Shown: positions 44,181 through 53,292 of the stretch, in pieces | How positions within the stretch are numbered: the stretch's first letter is position 1 | Layout of the letters: every line of letters begins with the position of its first letter | Program-made: the position numbers and the translations under genes | NCBI GenBank assembly: GCA_002734085.1 | Contig: NVXV01000019.1 | Coordinates: 1-64,000 of the forward strand | Length of the DNA stretch: 64,000 nt | Direction of reading: 5' to 3' | Source of the DNA: Fluviicola sp. | GTDB lineage: Bacteria; Bacteroidota; Bacteroidia; Flavobacteriales_D; Crocinitomicaceae | Notes under the pieces: model-generated | The model's input: only the letters and a program-made list of their open reading frames with translations | What the model was told of the DNA's origin: nothing | Databases searched by the model: none

Positions 44181-46523
44181 CTACTGTTTTATAACTTTAT
44201 GCTTTTCAGTCCCAATCTGCAGTACATATATACCGTTAGTCAGTCTATCCGTATTTATAATTGTTAAATTGCCAGAAGTAGATGTCTCGACTTTCATAAT
44301 TTTTCCATTGAGATCAAAGAGGAAAATATCTCCTTCATATTCACCTTCAATAGTCAGTTTATCGTTAAATGGATTTGGATATACTGTGTGGCTTATCAAC
44401 TCATCCTTTTGCTCATCAATACTTAAAATATCCCCTTCTGAAACTCTGAAGTTATCAAATCCAGCCTCCGTAATATTTGAATAAGAGAAGAAATCTGAAG
44501 TACTAATAAACAATTGCATCGTTGAAGTTGGAGTTATAAAATCATTCACTTTTACAGATACAGGCACCCACTGTTCAAATAGAGATTCATCACTACCTTG
44601 GGCGTCAATCTCTACAAAATCTGAACCATTTGACAGAATAACTTTTAACGTATCGTTAAACGGAGTTTGCCCATAATAACAATAGAACCAACGCTCATAA
44701 TAAACGTGCGGATCACTCATTCCAGTCATATCAAATATGGGAGAAATAAGTGTTACCGTTCCATCAGAAACATTACCACTAATTCCGGGTTGATTATCTG
44801 TCACAAAAGCGTATTCACCACAATCTAGAGGAGAATCAACATTTGGGTTGGCATAATAATCTCCAACTTGCTCTCCTTGGGGAACACCTCTTTCCCATTG
44901 ACCAGAGGAAGCGTCAGAAGTTGTGGACCAACCAAAGTCAAAAGAAAAGTCATCATAATAACCATCTGGCAGCACGACTGTTATAGATACATTGTTTTCA
45001 TCAATAAAAATATCTTGACAACTCGTAACATAGCCCCACTTTCCAACGACCACATTATAGTTGTCGTCAAATACCAATGAAAAATCGGCAACACCTAAGC
45101 CATCTGTTGTTTGATTAAATTCATTGATACCGTGATCGAGTCTAACATCAGCATCTAAAATCGGATTACCGTTTTCATCTTCCACATTTACTGTAAAATC
45201 AAAATCTGGAATTGGAGTCAATTGAACATCTTGAATCACTGTATCTCCCGCAGTAAGTGTAGTTGAAATAGTTTGAGCTTCGTACCCATATTTCTCATAC
45301 AAAACATCGTAAGTACCAGATGCACCTACTCCAGTTTTATAGTCACCTCCCAAACTTGTTACTTCAACCTGAGGACTTCCAACGACTGTAACATCAACAC
45401 CTTGTATAGGATTACTTGTACTTGAATTTGTTACATTGCCTTCAAGTTTCGCACCATACGTATAGTTCGGACCTAAAACAAAAAGTCCGTTATCGATATC
45501 AGTGGCTAACAAAGTGCCTGAAGGAAAAAATGGATATGCTCCCCAATTACCAGTAGTTGAAGTAGAGGTCCCTGGATAAGTATCATACCTTCCGATTTCA
45601 ACCATATTAGACGGGTCTGAAACGTCGTGAATCACTACACCATCTGCATAATAAGAAGTCACTAGAAAATCACCTAGAACATGTGCGTTATGAGGAACAA
45701 CTGCATCCCCTGGACTCGATTGAATACGGTCAACTTCAAAAATATTATTTGGATCAGTCACATTGTACGCCGTGATGTACGCATCAGAAACTTCATCTGT
45801 AGTAAAAACATAATCACCATCTTCGCTTAACCAAATATTATGAGCGAAACTAGATGGGGTCTCTTTTGTACCCAAAAGGACAGGATTCGACTTGTCGGTA
45901 ACATCAACCATTGAGATAAACCCGTCATATACGTGTGCTAAATACATAATATCATTTTCAACAAAACCATCATGTACATACCAGTCCTCAAAAGAGCCTA
46001 CTTCGATTGGGTTCATAGGATCAGTGAATAAATCCAAGATAATTACACCTCCTTCGTCTCTACTTGAACCAAAAATATATCCGTAACCATTCTCGTCTAT
46101 ATATAAATTATGTGCTGAAGTCCACATACCTCCAGACGGTCCATAGTAGTTTGTAGTATTTGTAATAGTTCCTCCAGGCAGTGGAGACAAATCGATAATT
46201 TGCAAACCATCATTTCCTTCCGTTGTTATATATGCGTAATCTCCATTCACTTTTAAGTCTCTCCAAGTACTATTTGAACCCGACAGCCAAAAAATTTCAG
46301 TTGGATTTGTTGGGTCCGTAACATCAAGTACTGAAACACCTTTTTCAGCACCGACTAAAGCATATTCATTTCCATCTTCATCTACATATCCCCAAACGTC
46401 ATTCAATGCTGTATTGTGGAGAGATTGATAATTAACATGACTTAATAAGTCTATATTCACGCCTTGGCTGTTTACATTATAAGATGTAAATAAAATCAGT
46501 ATAAAAATTAAAGTATTCTTCAT
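44181..46523 (-). CDS. Choice-of-anchor B (LVIVD-repeat) secreted protein with T9SS sorting domain
   Basis: 780 aa with a signal peptide ('TLIFILILFTSYNVNSQG'). Residues ~30-370 are LVIVD/propeller-like repeats ('GVSVLDVTDPTNPTEIFWLS', 'GVIILDLFTDPMNPIEVGSF', 'GFISMVDVTDKSNPVLLGTK'), as in the choice-of-anchor B family. Two carboxypeptidase-regulatory-like domains follow (~375-530), then a β-sandwich region, and a T9SS type A domain at the end ('HTVYPNPFNDKLTIEGEY', 'DLNGKIMKVETSTSGNL'). It is exported to the surface or medium. Repeats of this kind carry binding, not catalysis, as far as known. Confidence 0.9.
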   Translation of the reverse strand: MKNTLIFILILFTSYNVNSQGVNIDLLSHVNYQSLHNTALNDVWGYVDEDGNEYALVGAEKGVSVLDVTDPTNPTEIFWLSGSNSTWRDLKVNGDYAYITTEGNDGLQIIDLSPLPGGTITNTTNYYGPSGGMWTSAHNLYIDENGYGYIFGSSRDEGGVIILDLFTDPMNPIEVGSFEDWYVHDGFVENDIMYLAHVYDGFISMVDVTDKSNPVLLGTKETPSSFAHNIWLSEDGDYVFTTDEVSDAYITAYNVTDPNNIFEVDRIQSSPGDAVVPHNAHVLGDFLVTSYYADGVVIHDVSDPSNMVEIGRYDTYPGTSTSTTGNWGAYPFFPSGTLLATDIDNGLFVLGPNYTYGAKLEGNVTNSSTSNPIQGVDVTVVGSPQVEVTSLGGDYKTGVGASGTYDVLYEKYGYEAQTISTTLTAGDTVIQDVQLTPIPDFDFTVNVEDENGNPILDADVRLDHGINEFNQTTDGLGVADFSLVFDDNYNVVVGKWGYVTSCQDIFIDENNVSITVVLPDGYYDDFSFDFGWSTTSDASSGQWERGVPQGEQVGDYYANPNVDSPLDCGEYAFVTDNQPGISGNVSDGTVTLISPIFDMTGMSDPHVYYERWFYCYYGQTPFNDTLKVILSNGSDFVEIDAQGSDESLFEQWVPVSVKVNDFITPTSTMQLFISTSDFFSYSNITEAGFDNFRVSEGDILSIDEQKDELISHTVYPNPFNDKLTIEGEYEGDIFLFDLNGKIMKVETSTSGNLTIINTDRLTNGIYVLQIGTEKHKVIKQ

Positions 46524-46548
46524 AGTTTCTTTGTGATTACTGCAGTAA

Positions 46549-46653
46549 TTATAAAAAGAAAATTGCAGCTATTATAAAAATTAATATTATTACTAAGTAT
46601 TGCCAAATATCAACAAAGTAAGGATGATATTTCTTAAACAACTTCTTAACCAT
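46549..46653 (-). CDS. Candidate 34-aa single-helix membrane protein
   Basis: The track shows a longer out-of-frame ORF; the in-frame ATG at 46653 gives 'MVKKLFKKYHPYFVDIWQYL' followed by a hydrophobic end ('VIILIFIIAAIFFL'). It begins 10 bp after the stop of the 46664-47428 gene. A basic N-terminus and one clean helix suggest a small membrane protein, but the size makes chance possible. Confidence 0.4.
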   Translation of the reverse strand: MVKKLFKKYHPYFVDIWQYLVIILIFIIAAIFFL

Positions 46654-46663
46654 TACGTGCAAT

Positions 46664-47428
46664 TTAGTGATTTCGTTTGAATTCTGAGAAATTCTGGAAG
46701 TTAATATGTTTAAGTGTAGCTTTGGTTGAGTTAAAAACTGATTTTGCTGATTTCTTTGTAGGAGTTGGATACACACAAATCAATTTATAATCGTTTAGTA
46801 CTTCAGCAATCGTTTCTAATTCATACTTTTTCTTTGAAATATTTGCATCAGATAAATTAAAATCAATTGTTTTAACTGCAGTTTTCTTTGAATGATTAAC
46901 CAAATCCACTTTAAAACTTAACTTGATCTTTTCGCTCAACTGGTTGATTGGAAGATCTCTGTCCCAATCCAGAAATCTGTTTGACTGGTAAAGTGCTTTC
47001 CATTTTAAGTGAAATACAGGTCGATTTCGACTTGATTTAGCAATTTTCTCGCCCAATATTTTTTGTACAAGTTGTTCGTAAAAAGCTTCATTCAACCATT
47101 CGTTTACGGATACAGGATCTGAATATTTAATCGCTCCCTTTGTGAGTTTACTCAGTCTAGCAAACTCCTCTTGCGAGTAATGCGGGTTAAAAAGCATTAA
47201 TTCATTATTGCTCTTTCTATAATTCTCAATTTTTTGCTTTAATGATTTCAAATGTCTTTGGAGCGCTAAAAACGTATTTTTATGAACACTGTGCTTCAGT
47301 AATTTCAAACGCTGATCAGAAAGATAAAAGAATGGTCCCTCTCCTCCACCAAGGAACAATCCAACTGCAAGGTGCTCGTCTGTTATTGAATTTGTTTTAA
47401 CATAAATAATTGAATAAAAAGTTTCCAT
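46664..47428 (-). CDS. Protein of unknown function in the pcm operon
   Basis: 254 aa, no signal peptide. The start 'METFYSIIYVKTNSITDEHL' and 'AVGLFLGGGEGPFFYLSD' resembles the N-terminus of DUF3037-like proteins, but only loosely. The middle is helical with charged residues ('HLKSLKQKIENYRKSNNELM'), and the end is basic. Its ATG immediately follows the stop of the previous gene (TAAATG), so the two products are probably made in a fixed ratio and may form a complex. Confidence 0.65.
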   Translation of the reverse strand: METFYSIIYVKTNSITDEHLAVGLFLGGGEGPFFYLSDQRLKLLKHSVHKNTFLALQRHLKSLKQKIENYRKSNNELMLFNPHYSQEEFARLSKLTKGAIKYSDPVSVNEWLNEAFYEQLVQKILGEKIAKSSRNRPVFHLKWKALYQSNRFLDWDRDLPINQLSEKIKLSFKVDLVNHSKKTAVKTIDFNLSDANISKKKYELETIAEVLNDYKLICVYPTPTKKSAKSVFNSTKATLKHINFQNFSEFKRNH

Positions 47429-48130
47429 TTACAATTTCAATATATAGTTTTTAAGTTCTGCGTTTGTATAATTCATGAATTCGGGATCAAAACATTTCTG
47501 CATTTCATTCCAGTAGATATTTCTAACTTCAGGATACAGACTCACGCGGTACTTTAAATCTGCTTTTAATTTATTGTGATTTAACGCTTCAAAATCTTCC
47601 AAATAAACCAGTAAATCATTTTTCATGTGCTTAAAAAACGAACTAATTCCTGCTAAAGTCATTCCCAGTTGAGCTGGGGTGGTTGGTTCAAACGATAATA
47701 AGGTGAATTCGTTTTCAGGAACTGGGTGAATAGCAAATTGATTCTTTTTTCCTGCTAGGATATATCTTTTACTTCCATTAAACAAAGGAAAGTACAAATC
47801 AACGAGAAAACTAGAGAATAAAGTCTTAGGAGACAAAAACTGATTGAACTTTCTTTTTGAATCCCAGAGAAATACATTCCACGAATCAAATTCTGCTGCT
47901 CCGTCTATTTCCTGGTAACAATAGTACTTTTTACCTTTCAAATTAAAAACACCAACTTTTAATCGATCAATTTTAAAATGCTTAGACAAAAAATCTAGAA
48001 TCTCATTAGAAGTTCTAATATTATTATCTACTGGTCGATATAAAGTATAGGTTTCTAAATCTTTGGTTAATAGTACGGTTGGGTCACCTAAAACACTATT
48101 AGAAATTGTCAAAGGACTCAACTCTTCCAT
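47429..48130 (-). CDS. Protein of unknown function in the pcm operon
   Basis: 233 aa, no signal peptide or membrane helix. I see no known motif. Notable segments are 'FNLKGKKYYCYQEIDGAAEF', 'SFLVDLYFPLFNGSKRYILA' and 'TPAQLGMTLAGISSFFKHMK'. The start overlaps the pcm stop by 1 bp (TAATG), and the next gene starts right after its own stop. The order pcm, this gene, and the 46664 gene suggests linked function, not otherwise known. Confidence 0.65.
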   Translation of the reverse strand: MEELSPLTISNSVLGDPTVLLTKDLETYTLYRPVDNNIRTSNEILDFLSKHFKIDRLKVGVFNLKGKKYYCYQEIDGAAEFDSWNVFLWDSKRKFNQFLSPKTLFSSFLVDLYFPLFNGSKRYILAGKKNQFAIHPVPENEFTLLSFEPTTPAQLGMTLAGISSFFKHMKNDLLVYLEDFEALNHNKLKADLKYRVSLYPEVRNIYWNEMQKCFDPEFMNYTNAELKNYILKL

Positions 48131-48780
48131 TACTTTACTGTTTTCTCTAACATGGGAACAAAACTGAAGTCACCATAAGTATCTTTGGTGATTTCATCAT
48201 TTGAAACTTTTATGTATCGTGTCATAATTTGAGAATCACCTTCTCCTATTGGAATCACCAAGATCCCACCTACTTTTAATTGACTCATTAATTCTTCAGG
48301 AAGAAATGGAGCTCCACAAGTAACGAGAATTCTATCATAAGGAGCATAAGAAGGCTGACCTTTATAACCATCTCCATAAAACAATTTTGGATTATAGCCC
48401 AGACCATAAATAATTCTTTTTGCTTTTAAATAGAGTTCTTTCTGTCTTTCAATCGAATATACTTTCGCTCCCATAGCAGCGAGAATAGAGGTTTGAAAAC
48501 CACTACCCGTTCCAATTTCCAATACTTTATTCCCTTTAGAGACATTGAGTAATTCAGACTGAAAGGCTACTGTATAAGGGTGTGAAATCGTTTGTCCTGC
48601 TCCTATTTGAAAAGCCACGTTTGAATACGCTTGGTTCGTAAAAGCTAAGTCGAGAAAAAAGTGGCGTGGAACCTTATCAAATGCATCCAAAACATTTTTG
48701 TCGCTAATTCCTCTACTACCCAACTCCTCTATAAGTTTTCGGCGCATTCCTTTATGTCTGTAGCTATCTTCCATCGTCAC
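48130..48780 (-). CDS. pcm: Protein-L-isoaspartate O-methyltransferase
   Basis: 216 aa, the usual length. It repairs isoaspartyl damage by SAM-dependent methylation. It has the PCMT start 'DSYRHKGMRRKLIEELGSRG' and 'VPRHFFLDLAFTNQAYSNVA', the substrate region 'QTISHPYTVAFQSELLNVSK' and SAM motif I 'VLEIGTGSGFQTSILAAMGA'. It diverges from fahA. Two unknown genes are translationally coupled downstream. Confidence 0.95.
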   Translation of the reverse strand: MTMEDSYRHKGMRRKLIEELGSRGISDKNVLDAFDKVPRHFFLDLAFTNQAYSNVAFQIGAGQTISHPYTVAFQSELLNVSKGNKVLEIGTGSGFQTSILAAMGAKVYSIERQKELYLKAKRIIYGLGYNPKLFYGDGYKGQPSYAPYDRILVTCGAPFLPEELMSQLKVGGILVIPIGEGDSQIMTRYIKVSNDEITKDTYGDFSFVPMLEKTVK

Positions 48781-48865
48781 AAATTTAAGTTTATCTCTTT
48801 GAACTATGATCAGTAGAACTGTTTTTTAATCACCAAACGAATGTTAAATGAATATGAGAGTACTT

Positions 48866-48960
48866 TAAGCAAGTGACATCTGGTGAGTGACATCATCTTA
48901 CTACGTGAGATTTATTTACGAATAGCTCGTCCAATCGACACCACTCGTAACTCGTTACAT
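48866..48960. repeat. GTGACATC-type repeat words in the pcm-fahA intergenic region
   Basis: The sequence 'gtgacatctggtgagtgac' repeats GTGACATC/GTGACATCAT and then shows 'actcgtaactcgttac'. Similar words (gtgaccagtgacatcacc, agatgtcactcgtcac) occur around 32135-32417 near another gene end. I interpret this as a loosely conserved dispersed repeat. Confidence 0.4.
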
Positions 48961-49036
48961 TAATTTTAGTAAAAAATACTTTTAAAATTTTGAGGGATTG
49001 AACGCCAAATACCAACCCTAAATCAAAAGACTTTCT

Positions 49037-49044
49037 TATTTTTG
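49037..49044 (+). promoter_or_regulatory. -7 promoter element (TATTTTTG) for fahA
   Basis: Exact TAnnTTTG match, 28 bp upstream of the fahA ATG. No clear -33 box. Confidence 0.5.
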
Positions 49045-49072
49045 TTAGACATAAAAAAAAACATATTTAACG

Positions 49073-50344
49073 ATGATAAAAGCAAATGATCCATCTATAC
49101 AATCTTGGTTAGATGTACCAGAAAATTCAGACTTTCCAATTCAAAACATTCCATTCGGGGTTTTTAAATCAGAAAATGTATCAGCGAGAGTTGGAACACG
49201 TATTGGAGATCATGTGATTGATCTAAATGCGTTATTCATTTTGGGTTACCTTGACAATTTGCCATTCGCAAATACAGACTTCAATACAGACTCTTTGAAT
49301 AAAATAATGAAGAAAGGAAAGAAAGCCACAACGGACTTAAGAAATAGAATTTCTAAACTATTCAATAAAGAGAATAACGACCTTAGTAGTAACGCTCACC
49401 ATGTTCAACAAGTAATATTTCCTGTTGAGCGAATTGAAATGTGTATGCCTGTTCAGGTTGGAGATTATACAGATTTTTATTCGTCTAGAGATCATGCCAC
49501 AAATGTTGGAACAATGTTTCGTGACCCAGACAATGCATTACTTCCTAACTGGTTATGGATACCAGTTGGATATCATGGTCGCGCAAGTTCAATAATTCCT
49601 TCAGGAACGGCCATTAGAAGACCGAAAGGACAACAAAAACCTTCTGAAAATGAAGCCCCAGTATTTGGTCCTTGTAAACTGTTAGACTTTGAGTTGGAAA
49701 TGGCGTTTGTCACTTTTGATGGCAAACCATTAGGCGATTCAATTTCAACGAAGGAGGCAAAAGATTACATTTTTGGAATGTGCATCATGAATGACTGGTC
49801 GGCAAGAGACATTCAAAAGTGGGAATATGTACCCTTAGGACCATTCTTAGCAAAAAGTTTTGCTTCTTCCGTTTCACCTTGGATCGTTACAATGGACGCA
49901 CTTGAGCCTTTTAGTATTGAAGGGCCAAAACAAGAGCCTGAAGTGCTTCCTTATTTAAAATATGAAGGCAATCATCATTACGATATTAACCTGGAGGTAG
50001 GAATTATTCCAGAGAAAAGCGAAGAAACAGTAGTTTGTAAGTCCAACTATAAGCACATGTACTGGAATATGGCTCAACAGCTAGCACATCATTCAGTGAA
50101 TGGGTGTAATATCCGATGTGGTGACATGATGGCTTCCGGTACAATTTCAGGACCTTCACCAGAATCATTTGGTTCGATGTTGGAAATCTCTTGGAAGGGA
50201 ACAAAACCTGTTAAACTAAAAGATGGTTCGGAACGCAAATTTATACAAGATACTGATACAGTAGTTATGCGCGGTCATTGTAAAAAAGATGGTGTTCGCA
50301 TAGGTTTTGGAGAAGTTTCTACAAAAGTGTTACCAGCAAATTAA
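49073..50344 (+). CDS. fahA: Fumarylacetoacetase
   Basis: 423 aa, full length for the family. It cleaves 4-fumarylacetoacetate to fumarate and acetoacetate, the last step of tyrosine and phenylalanine breakdown. Conserved parts are 'QVGDYTDFYSSRDHATNVGT' (catalytic His region), 'WIPVGYHGRASSIIPSGTAI', 'GPCKLLDFELEMAFVTFDG' (metal-binding Glu residues), 'IMNDWSARDIQKWEYVPLGP' and 'GDMMASGTISGPSPESFGSM'. It precedes rsh with a 12-bp gap, so the two probably share a transcript. Confidence 0.96.
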   Translation: MIKANDPSIQSWLDVPENSDFPIQNIPFGVFKSENVSARVGTRIGDHVIDLNALFILGYLDNLPFANTDFNTDSLNKIMKKGKKATTDLRNRISKLFNKENNDLSSNAHHVQQVIFPVERIEMCMPVQVGDYTDFYSSRDHATNVGTMFRDPDNALLPNWLWIPVGYHGRASSIIPSGTAIRRPKGQQKPSENEAPVFGPCKLLDFELEMAFVTFDGKPLGDSISTKEAKDYIFGMCIMNDWSARDIQKWEYVPLGPFLAKSFASSVSPWIVTMDALEPFSIEGPKQEPEVLPYLKYEGNHHYDINLEVGIIPEKSEETVVCKSNYKHMYWNMAQQLAHHSVNGCNIRCGDMMASGTISGPSPESFGSMLEISWKGTKPVKLKDGSERKFIQDTDTVVMRGHCKKDGVRIGFGEVSTKVLPAN

Positions 50345-50356
50345 GTAGAATAATAA

Positions 50357-52615
50357 GTGGAGAACGAAGGACATCAGGAAATCGATTTAGAGCAAGAGCG
50401 TAAAGAAATTCTCAACGCTTTCAAGGGATTATTGCGTGTAACTAAAGACATTCGATCGGCCAAGGATACAAAAATGATCCGTAAGGCATTTGATGTTGCA
50501 GTTGAAGCGCATAAAGATATGCGTCGAAAATCAGGGGAACCTTACATTTATCATCCAATAGCGGTTGCTAAAATATGCGCTGAAGAAATGGGTTTAGGTC
50601 CAACAGCTGTTATTTGTGCTCTACTTCATGACACCGTTGAAGACACATACATCACTTTAGAAGATATTGAAGAATTGTTTGGTGACTCAGCCTGTCAAAT
50701 AATTGACGGTCTAACCAAAATTCCTGAGGTATTTGACGAAAACATCTCGATACAAGCAGAGAACTTCCGTAAAATGATCTTAACCATTTCGGATGACCTT
50801 CGTGTTGTGTTAATAAAATTAGCGGATCGCTTGCACAACATGCGAACACTGAGCAGTATGCGCTCTGATAAGCAGTTGAAAATTGCTTCCGAAACTAATT
50901 TTCTTTATGCCCCGCTCGCCCATCGTTTAGGACTCTATACAATTAAAAGTGAGTTAGAAGACTTATGCTTGAAATACATGAATCCGACAGCTTATGAAGA
51001 GGTTGAATCAAAACTGAAGTCCACGAAAGCAGTCAGACAACGTTTTATCCGTCGTTTCATGAATCCAATAAAAGATGCATTGAATAATGAAGGATATGTT
51101 TTTGACATTAAAGCGAGGACAAAATCTGTATCTTCTATTTGGCGTAAGATGAATTCAAAAAAGATTCCTTTTGAGGAAGTCTTTGACCTTTTTGCGATTC
51201 GAATTATACTTGACACACCCGAAGAGTTGGAAAAACCTGACTGTTGGCGGGTATATAGCATTGTTACAGACTTTTATCAACCCAACCCGAATAGACTACG
51301 TGACTGGATTTCTACTCCACGAGCAAATGGTTATGAATCGTTGCACACAACCGTTATGAGTCCGAATGGCAAATGGGTAGAAGTACAGATTCGATCATTA
51401 CGCATGGATCAAATCGCTGAAAAAGGACTAGCTGCTCATTACAATTACAAAGAATCCAAAAATGGAGAAAATAAATTCGACCGTTGGATTGGCGAAATCC
51501 GTGACTTGCTAGAGAATCCATCTCAGGATGCTATGGATTTTGTAAATGAATTCAAACTCAACCTATTCAACGAAGAGATTTATGTATTTACTCCAAAGGG
51601 CGAATTACGTGTCCTTCCAACAGGTGCAACAACCCTAGATTTTGCTTTTGATATACACACCGATATTGGTCTGCAATGTATTGGTGCAAAAGTGAATAAC
51701 AAACTCGTCCCATTAAGTCATGAGTTAAAGAATGGCCATCAGGTTGAAATAATCACTTCTAGCAAGCAAAAGCCAAATGAAGAATGGTTGAAGTTTGCCA
51801 TCACGGCTCGTGCTAAGCAAAAAATTAAAGGCGCTTTAAATGAAGAGCGCAACAAAATTGCAGACGACGGAAAAGAGATCTTAGATCGAAAATTCAAGCA
51901 ACACAATATTCGTTTCATTAGTGAGAATATCTCCCTGTTGGAGAAATATTACAATGTTTCTACAGCGACTGACTTATACATCAGGATAGCAAAAGGAAAA
52001 GTAGACTTAGCCAAACTGAGACAAATAAAAAATGTTGGAGGGGTTCTAAAGTTAGAAGAGGAAAAGAAAAAACCGAAGAAGCTTAGAAATCATAAGGATG
52101 TCAATAAGCGAATAGATAAGAAAAAAGACACCCTTATTATTGGTGACGATTTTAATAATATCGACTACCAATTTGCCAAATGTTGTAATCCACTTCCTGG
52201 TGATTCAGTTTTTGGTTTTATCACCATTAATGACGGAATCAAGATTCACAGAACGGATTGTCCGAATGCGGAGAATATGATGTCAAAAATGGCTTATCGC
52301 TGTATCAGTGCTCGCTGGAAGGCAAAAGAAGTTAAGGAACACATTGCCAAATTGAGAATCATTGGGATTGATGATATCGGAATAGTAAATAAAATCACTG
52401 AAATCATTTCATTTCAGCACAACGTGAACATGAAATCGATTAGTTTCGAATCGTTAGATGGTTTATTTGAAGGACGCATAGAAGTTTATGTCATGGACCG
52501 ATACCATTTGGAAGAATTGATTGAAAAGTTTGAAATTTTGGAAGGCGTTAAGCGCGTTGAAAGGTGGGATGACAAAGAAATTGAAGAGAACGAAGATTTT
52601 GAACAACATTTTTAA
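50357..52615 (+). CDS. rsh: RelA/SpoT bifunctional (p)ppGpp synthetase/hydrolase
   Basis: 752 aa starting at GTG. It controls (p)ppGpp and the stringent response. Hydrolase: 'GEPYIYHPIAVAKICAEEMG' and the HD motif 'VICALLHDTVEDTYITLED'. Synthetase: 'FDLFAIRIILDTPEELEKPD', 'DWISTPRANGYESLHTTVMS' and 'VEVQIRSLRMDQIAEKGLAA'. TGS domain: 'IYVFTPKGELRVLPTGATTL'. Regulatory zinc-finger/helical region with 'YQFAKCCNPLPGDSVFGFIT' and a C-terminal ACT domain ('KLRIIGIDDIGIVNKITEII'). Both catalytic halves look intact, as in Rel-type enzymes. Confidence 0.96.
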   Translation: MENEGHQEIDLEQERKEILNAFKGLLRVTKDIRSAKDTKMIRKAFDVAVEAHKDMRRKSGEPYIYHPIAVAKICAEEMGLGPTAVICALLHDTVEDTYITLEDIEELFGDSACQIIDGLTKIPEVFDENISIQAENFRKMILTISDDLRVVLIKLADRLHNMRTLSSMRSDKQLKIASETNFLYAPLAHRLGLYTIKSELEDLCLKYMNPTAYEEVESKLKSTKAVRQRFIRRFMNPIKDALNNEGYVFDIKARTKSVSSIWRKMNSKKIPFEEVFDLFAIRIILDTPEELEKPDCWRVYSIVTDFYQPNPNRLRDWISTPRANGYESLHTTVMSPNGKWVEVQIRSLRMDQIAEKGLAAHYNYKESKNGENKFDRWIGEIRDLLENPSQDAMDFVNEFKLNLFNEEIYVFTPKGELRVLPTGATTLDFAFDIHTDIGLQCIGAKVNNKLVPLSHELKNGHQVEIITSSKQKPNEEWLKFAITARAKQKIKGALNEERNKIADDGKEILDRKFKQHNIRFISENISLLEKYYNVSTATDLYIRIAKGKVDLAKLRQIKNVGGVLKLEEEKKKPKKLRNHKDVNKRIDKKKDTLIIGDDFNNIDYQFAKCCNPLPGDSVFGFITINDGIKIHRTDCPNAENMMSKMAYRCISARWKAKEVKEHIAKLRIIGIDDIGIVNKITEIISFQHNVNMKSISFESLDGLFEGRIEVYVMDRYHLEELIEKFEILEGVKRVERWDDKEIEENEDFEQHF

Positions 52616-52645
52616 AGACTACACACTCAAATTAATAACAGAATA

Positions 52646-52679
52646 AACAAAGCAGGTACTAAATCGCACCTGCTTTGTT
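52646..52679 (+). terminator. Intrinsic terminator of rsh
   Basis: A 12-bp perfect stem, AACAAAGCAGGT / ACCTGCTTTGTT, followed by a short T-rich tail (gttttat). It separates rsh and the convergent hsp20 gene and may serve both. Confidence 0.85.
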
Positions 52680-52694
52680 GTTTTATGTTTCAGC

Positions 52695-53114
52695 TTATTT
52701 CAAGGTAATCTTCTTTACCTTTTTCTTTTTGGAATCTGGTTTTGGTATTGAGATATTCAGCACACCATCATTGCTCGAGGCATTGATTTTATCTACATCT
52801 ACTTCTCTAGGCAAAGTAAAAGAACGCGTAAACGACCCATAAGAGAACTCTCTTCTAGTATAACGATCTTTTGTTTCATCAGTTTCGTAAGAAGTTTCAG
52901 CACTTACAATTAATTTGTTTCCATCAATTTCAATGTTAATGTTTTCCTTCTTTACTCCAGGAATTGCCATTTCGATTACAAAATCGTCGTCGCATTCTTT
53001 TATATTAACCGCCACATTAGTAAAGCGATCCAGACGTTCGTCGTTGAACAAATCACTCTCGAAGTTCCCGAAAAAAGAGGGTAATAAACCGTTATTTTTT
53101 CTTATGATATCCAT
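52695..53114 (-). CDS. Small heat shock protein, Hsp20/α-crystallin family
   Basis: 139 aa. It has the α-crystallin domain 'VAVNIKECDDDFVIEMAIPG', 'INIEIDGNKLIVSAETSYE', 'YTRREFSYGSFTRSFTLPRE' and the C-terminal 'DGVLNISIPKPD' with the oligomerisation-type tail of lysines. It binds unfolding proteins without ATP. It is alone and convergent to rsh. Confidence 0.94.
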   Translation of the reverse strand: MDIIRKNNGLLPSFFGNFESDLFNDERLDRFTNVAVNIKECDDDFVIEMAIPGVKKENINIEIDGNKLIVSAETSYETDETKDRYTRREFSYGSFTRSFTLPREVDVDKINASSNDGVLNISIPKPDSKKKKVKKITLK

Positions 53115-53292
53115 AGCATTTTGTTTTTTAAGTTTTGATAATTAATCATCAAACTAAATACCAATGGAAATAACTGTCAAAATGAAAGAGATTTCAAAAA
53201 TTTAAAAATAAAAAACTGTCAAAAAGACATAAACAACTGTTTACTAATGACATAAATACACATTTTCAGTCTTTAACTGCAAGAACACGAGA

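Noticed and set aside
46654-46776. N-terminal part of the 75-aa ORF at 46549-46776.
   Set aside because: This part overlaps the end of the 46664-47428 gene in another frame; only the 34-aa segment from the internal ATG is plausible.
49008-49016. CCTAAATCA upstream of fahA is complementary to TGATTTAGG in the candidate sRNAs.
   Set aside because: It lies upstream of the predicted fahA -7 box, so it would not be in the mRNA.
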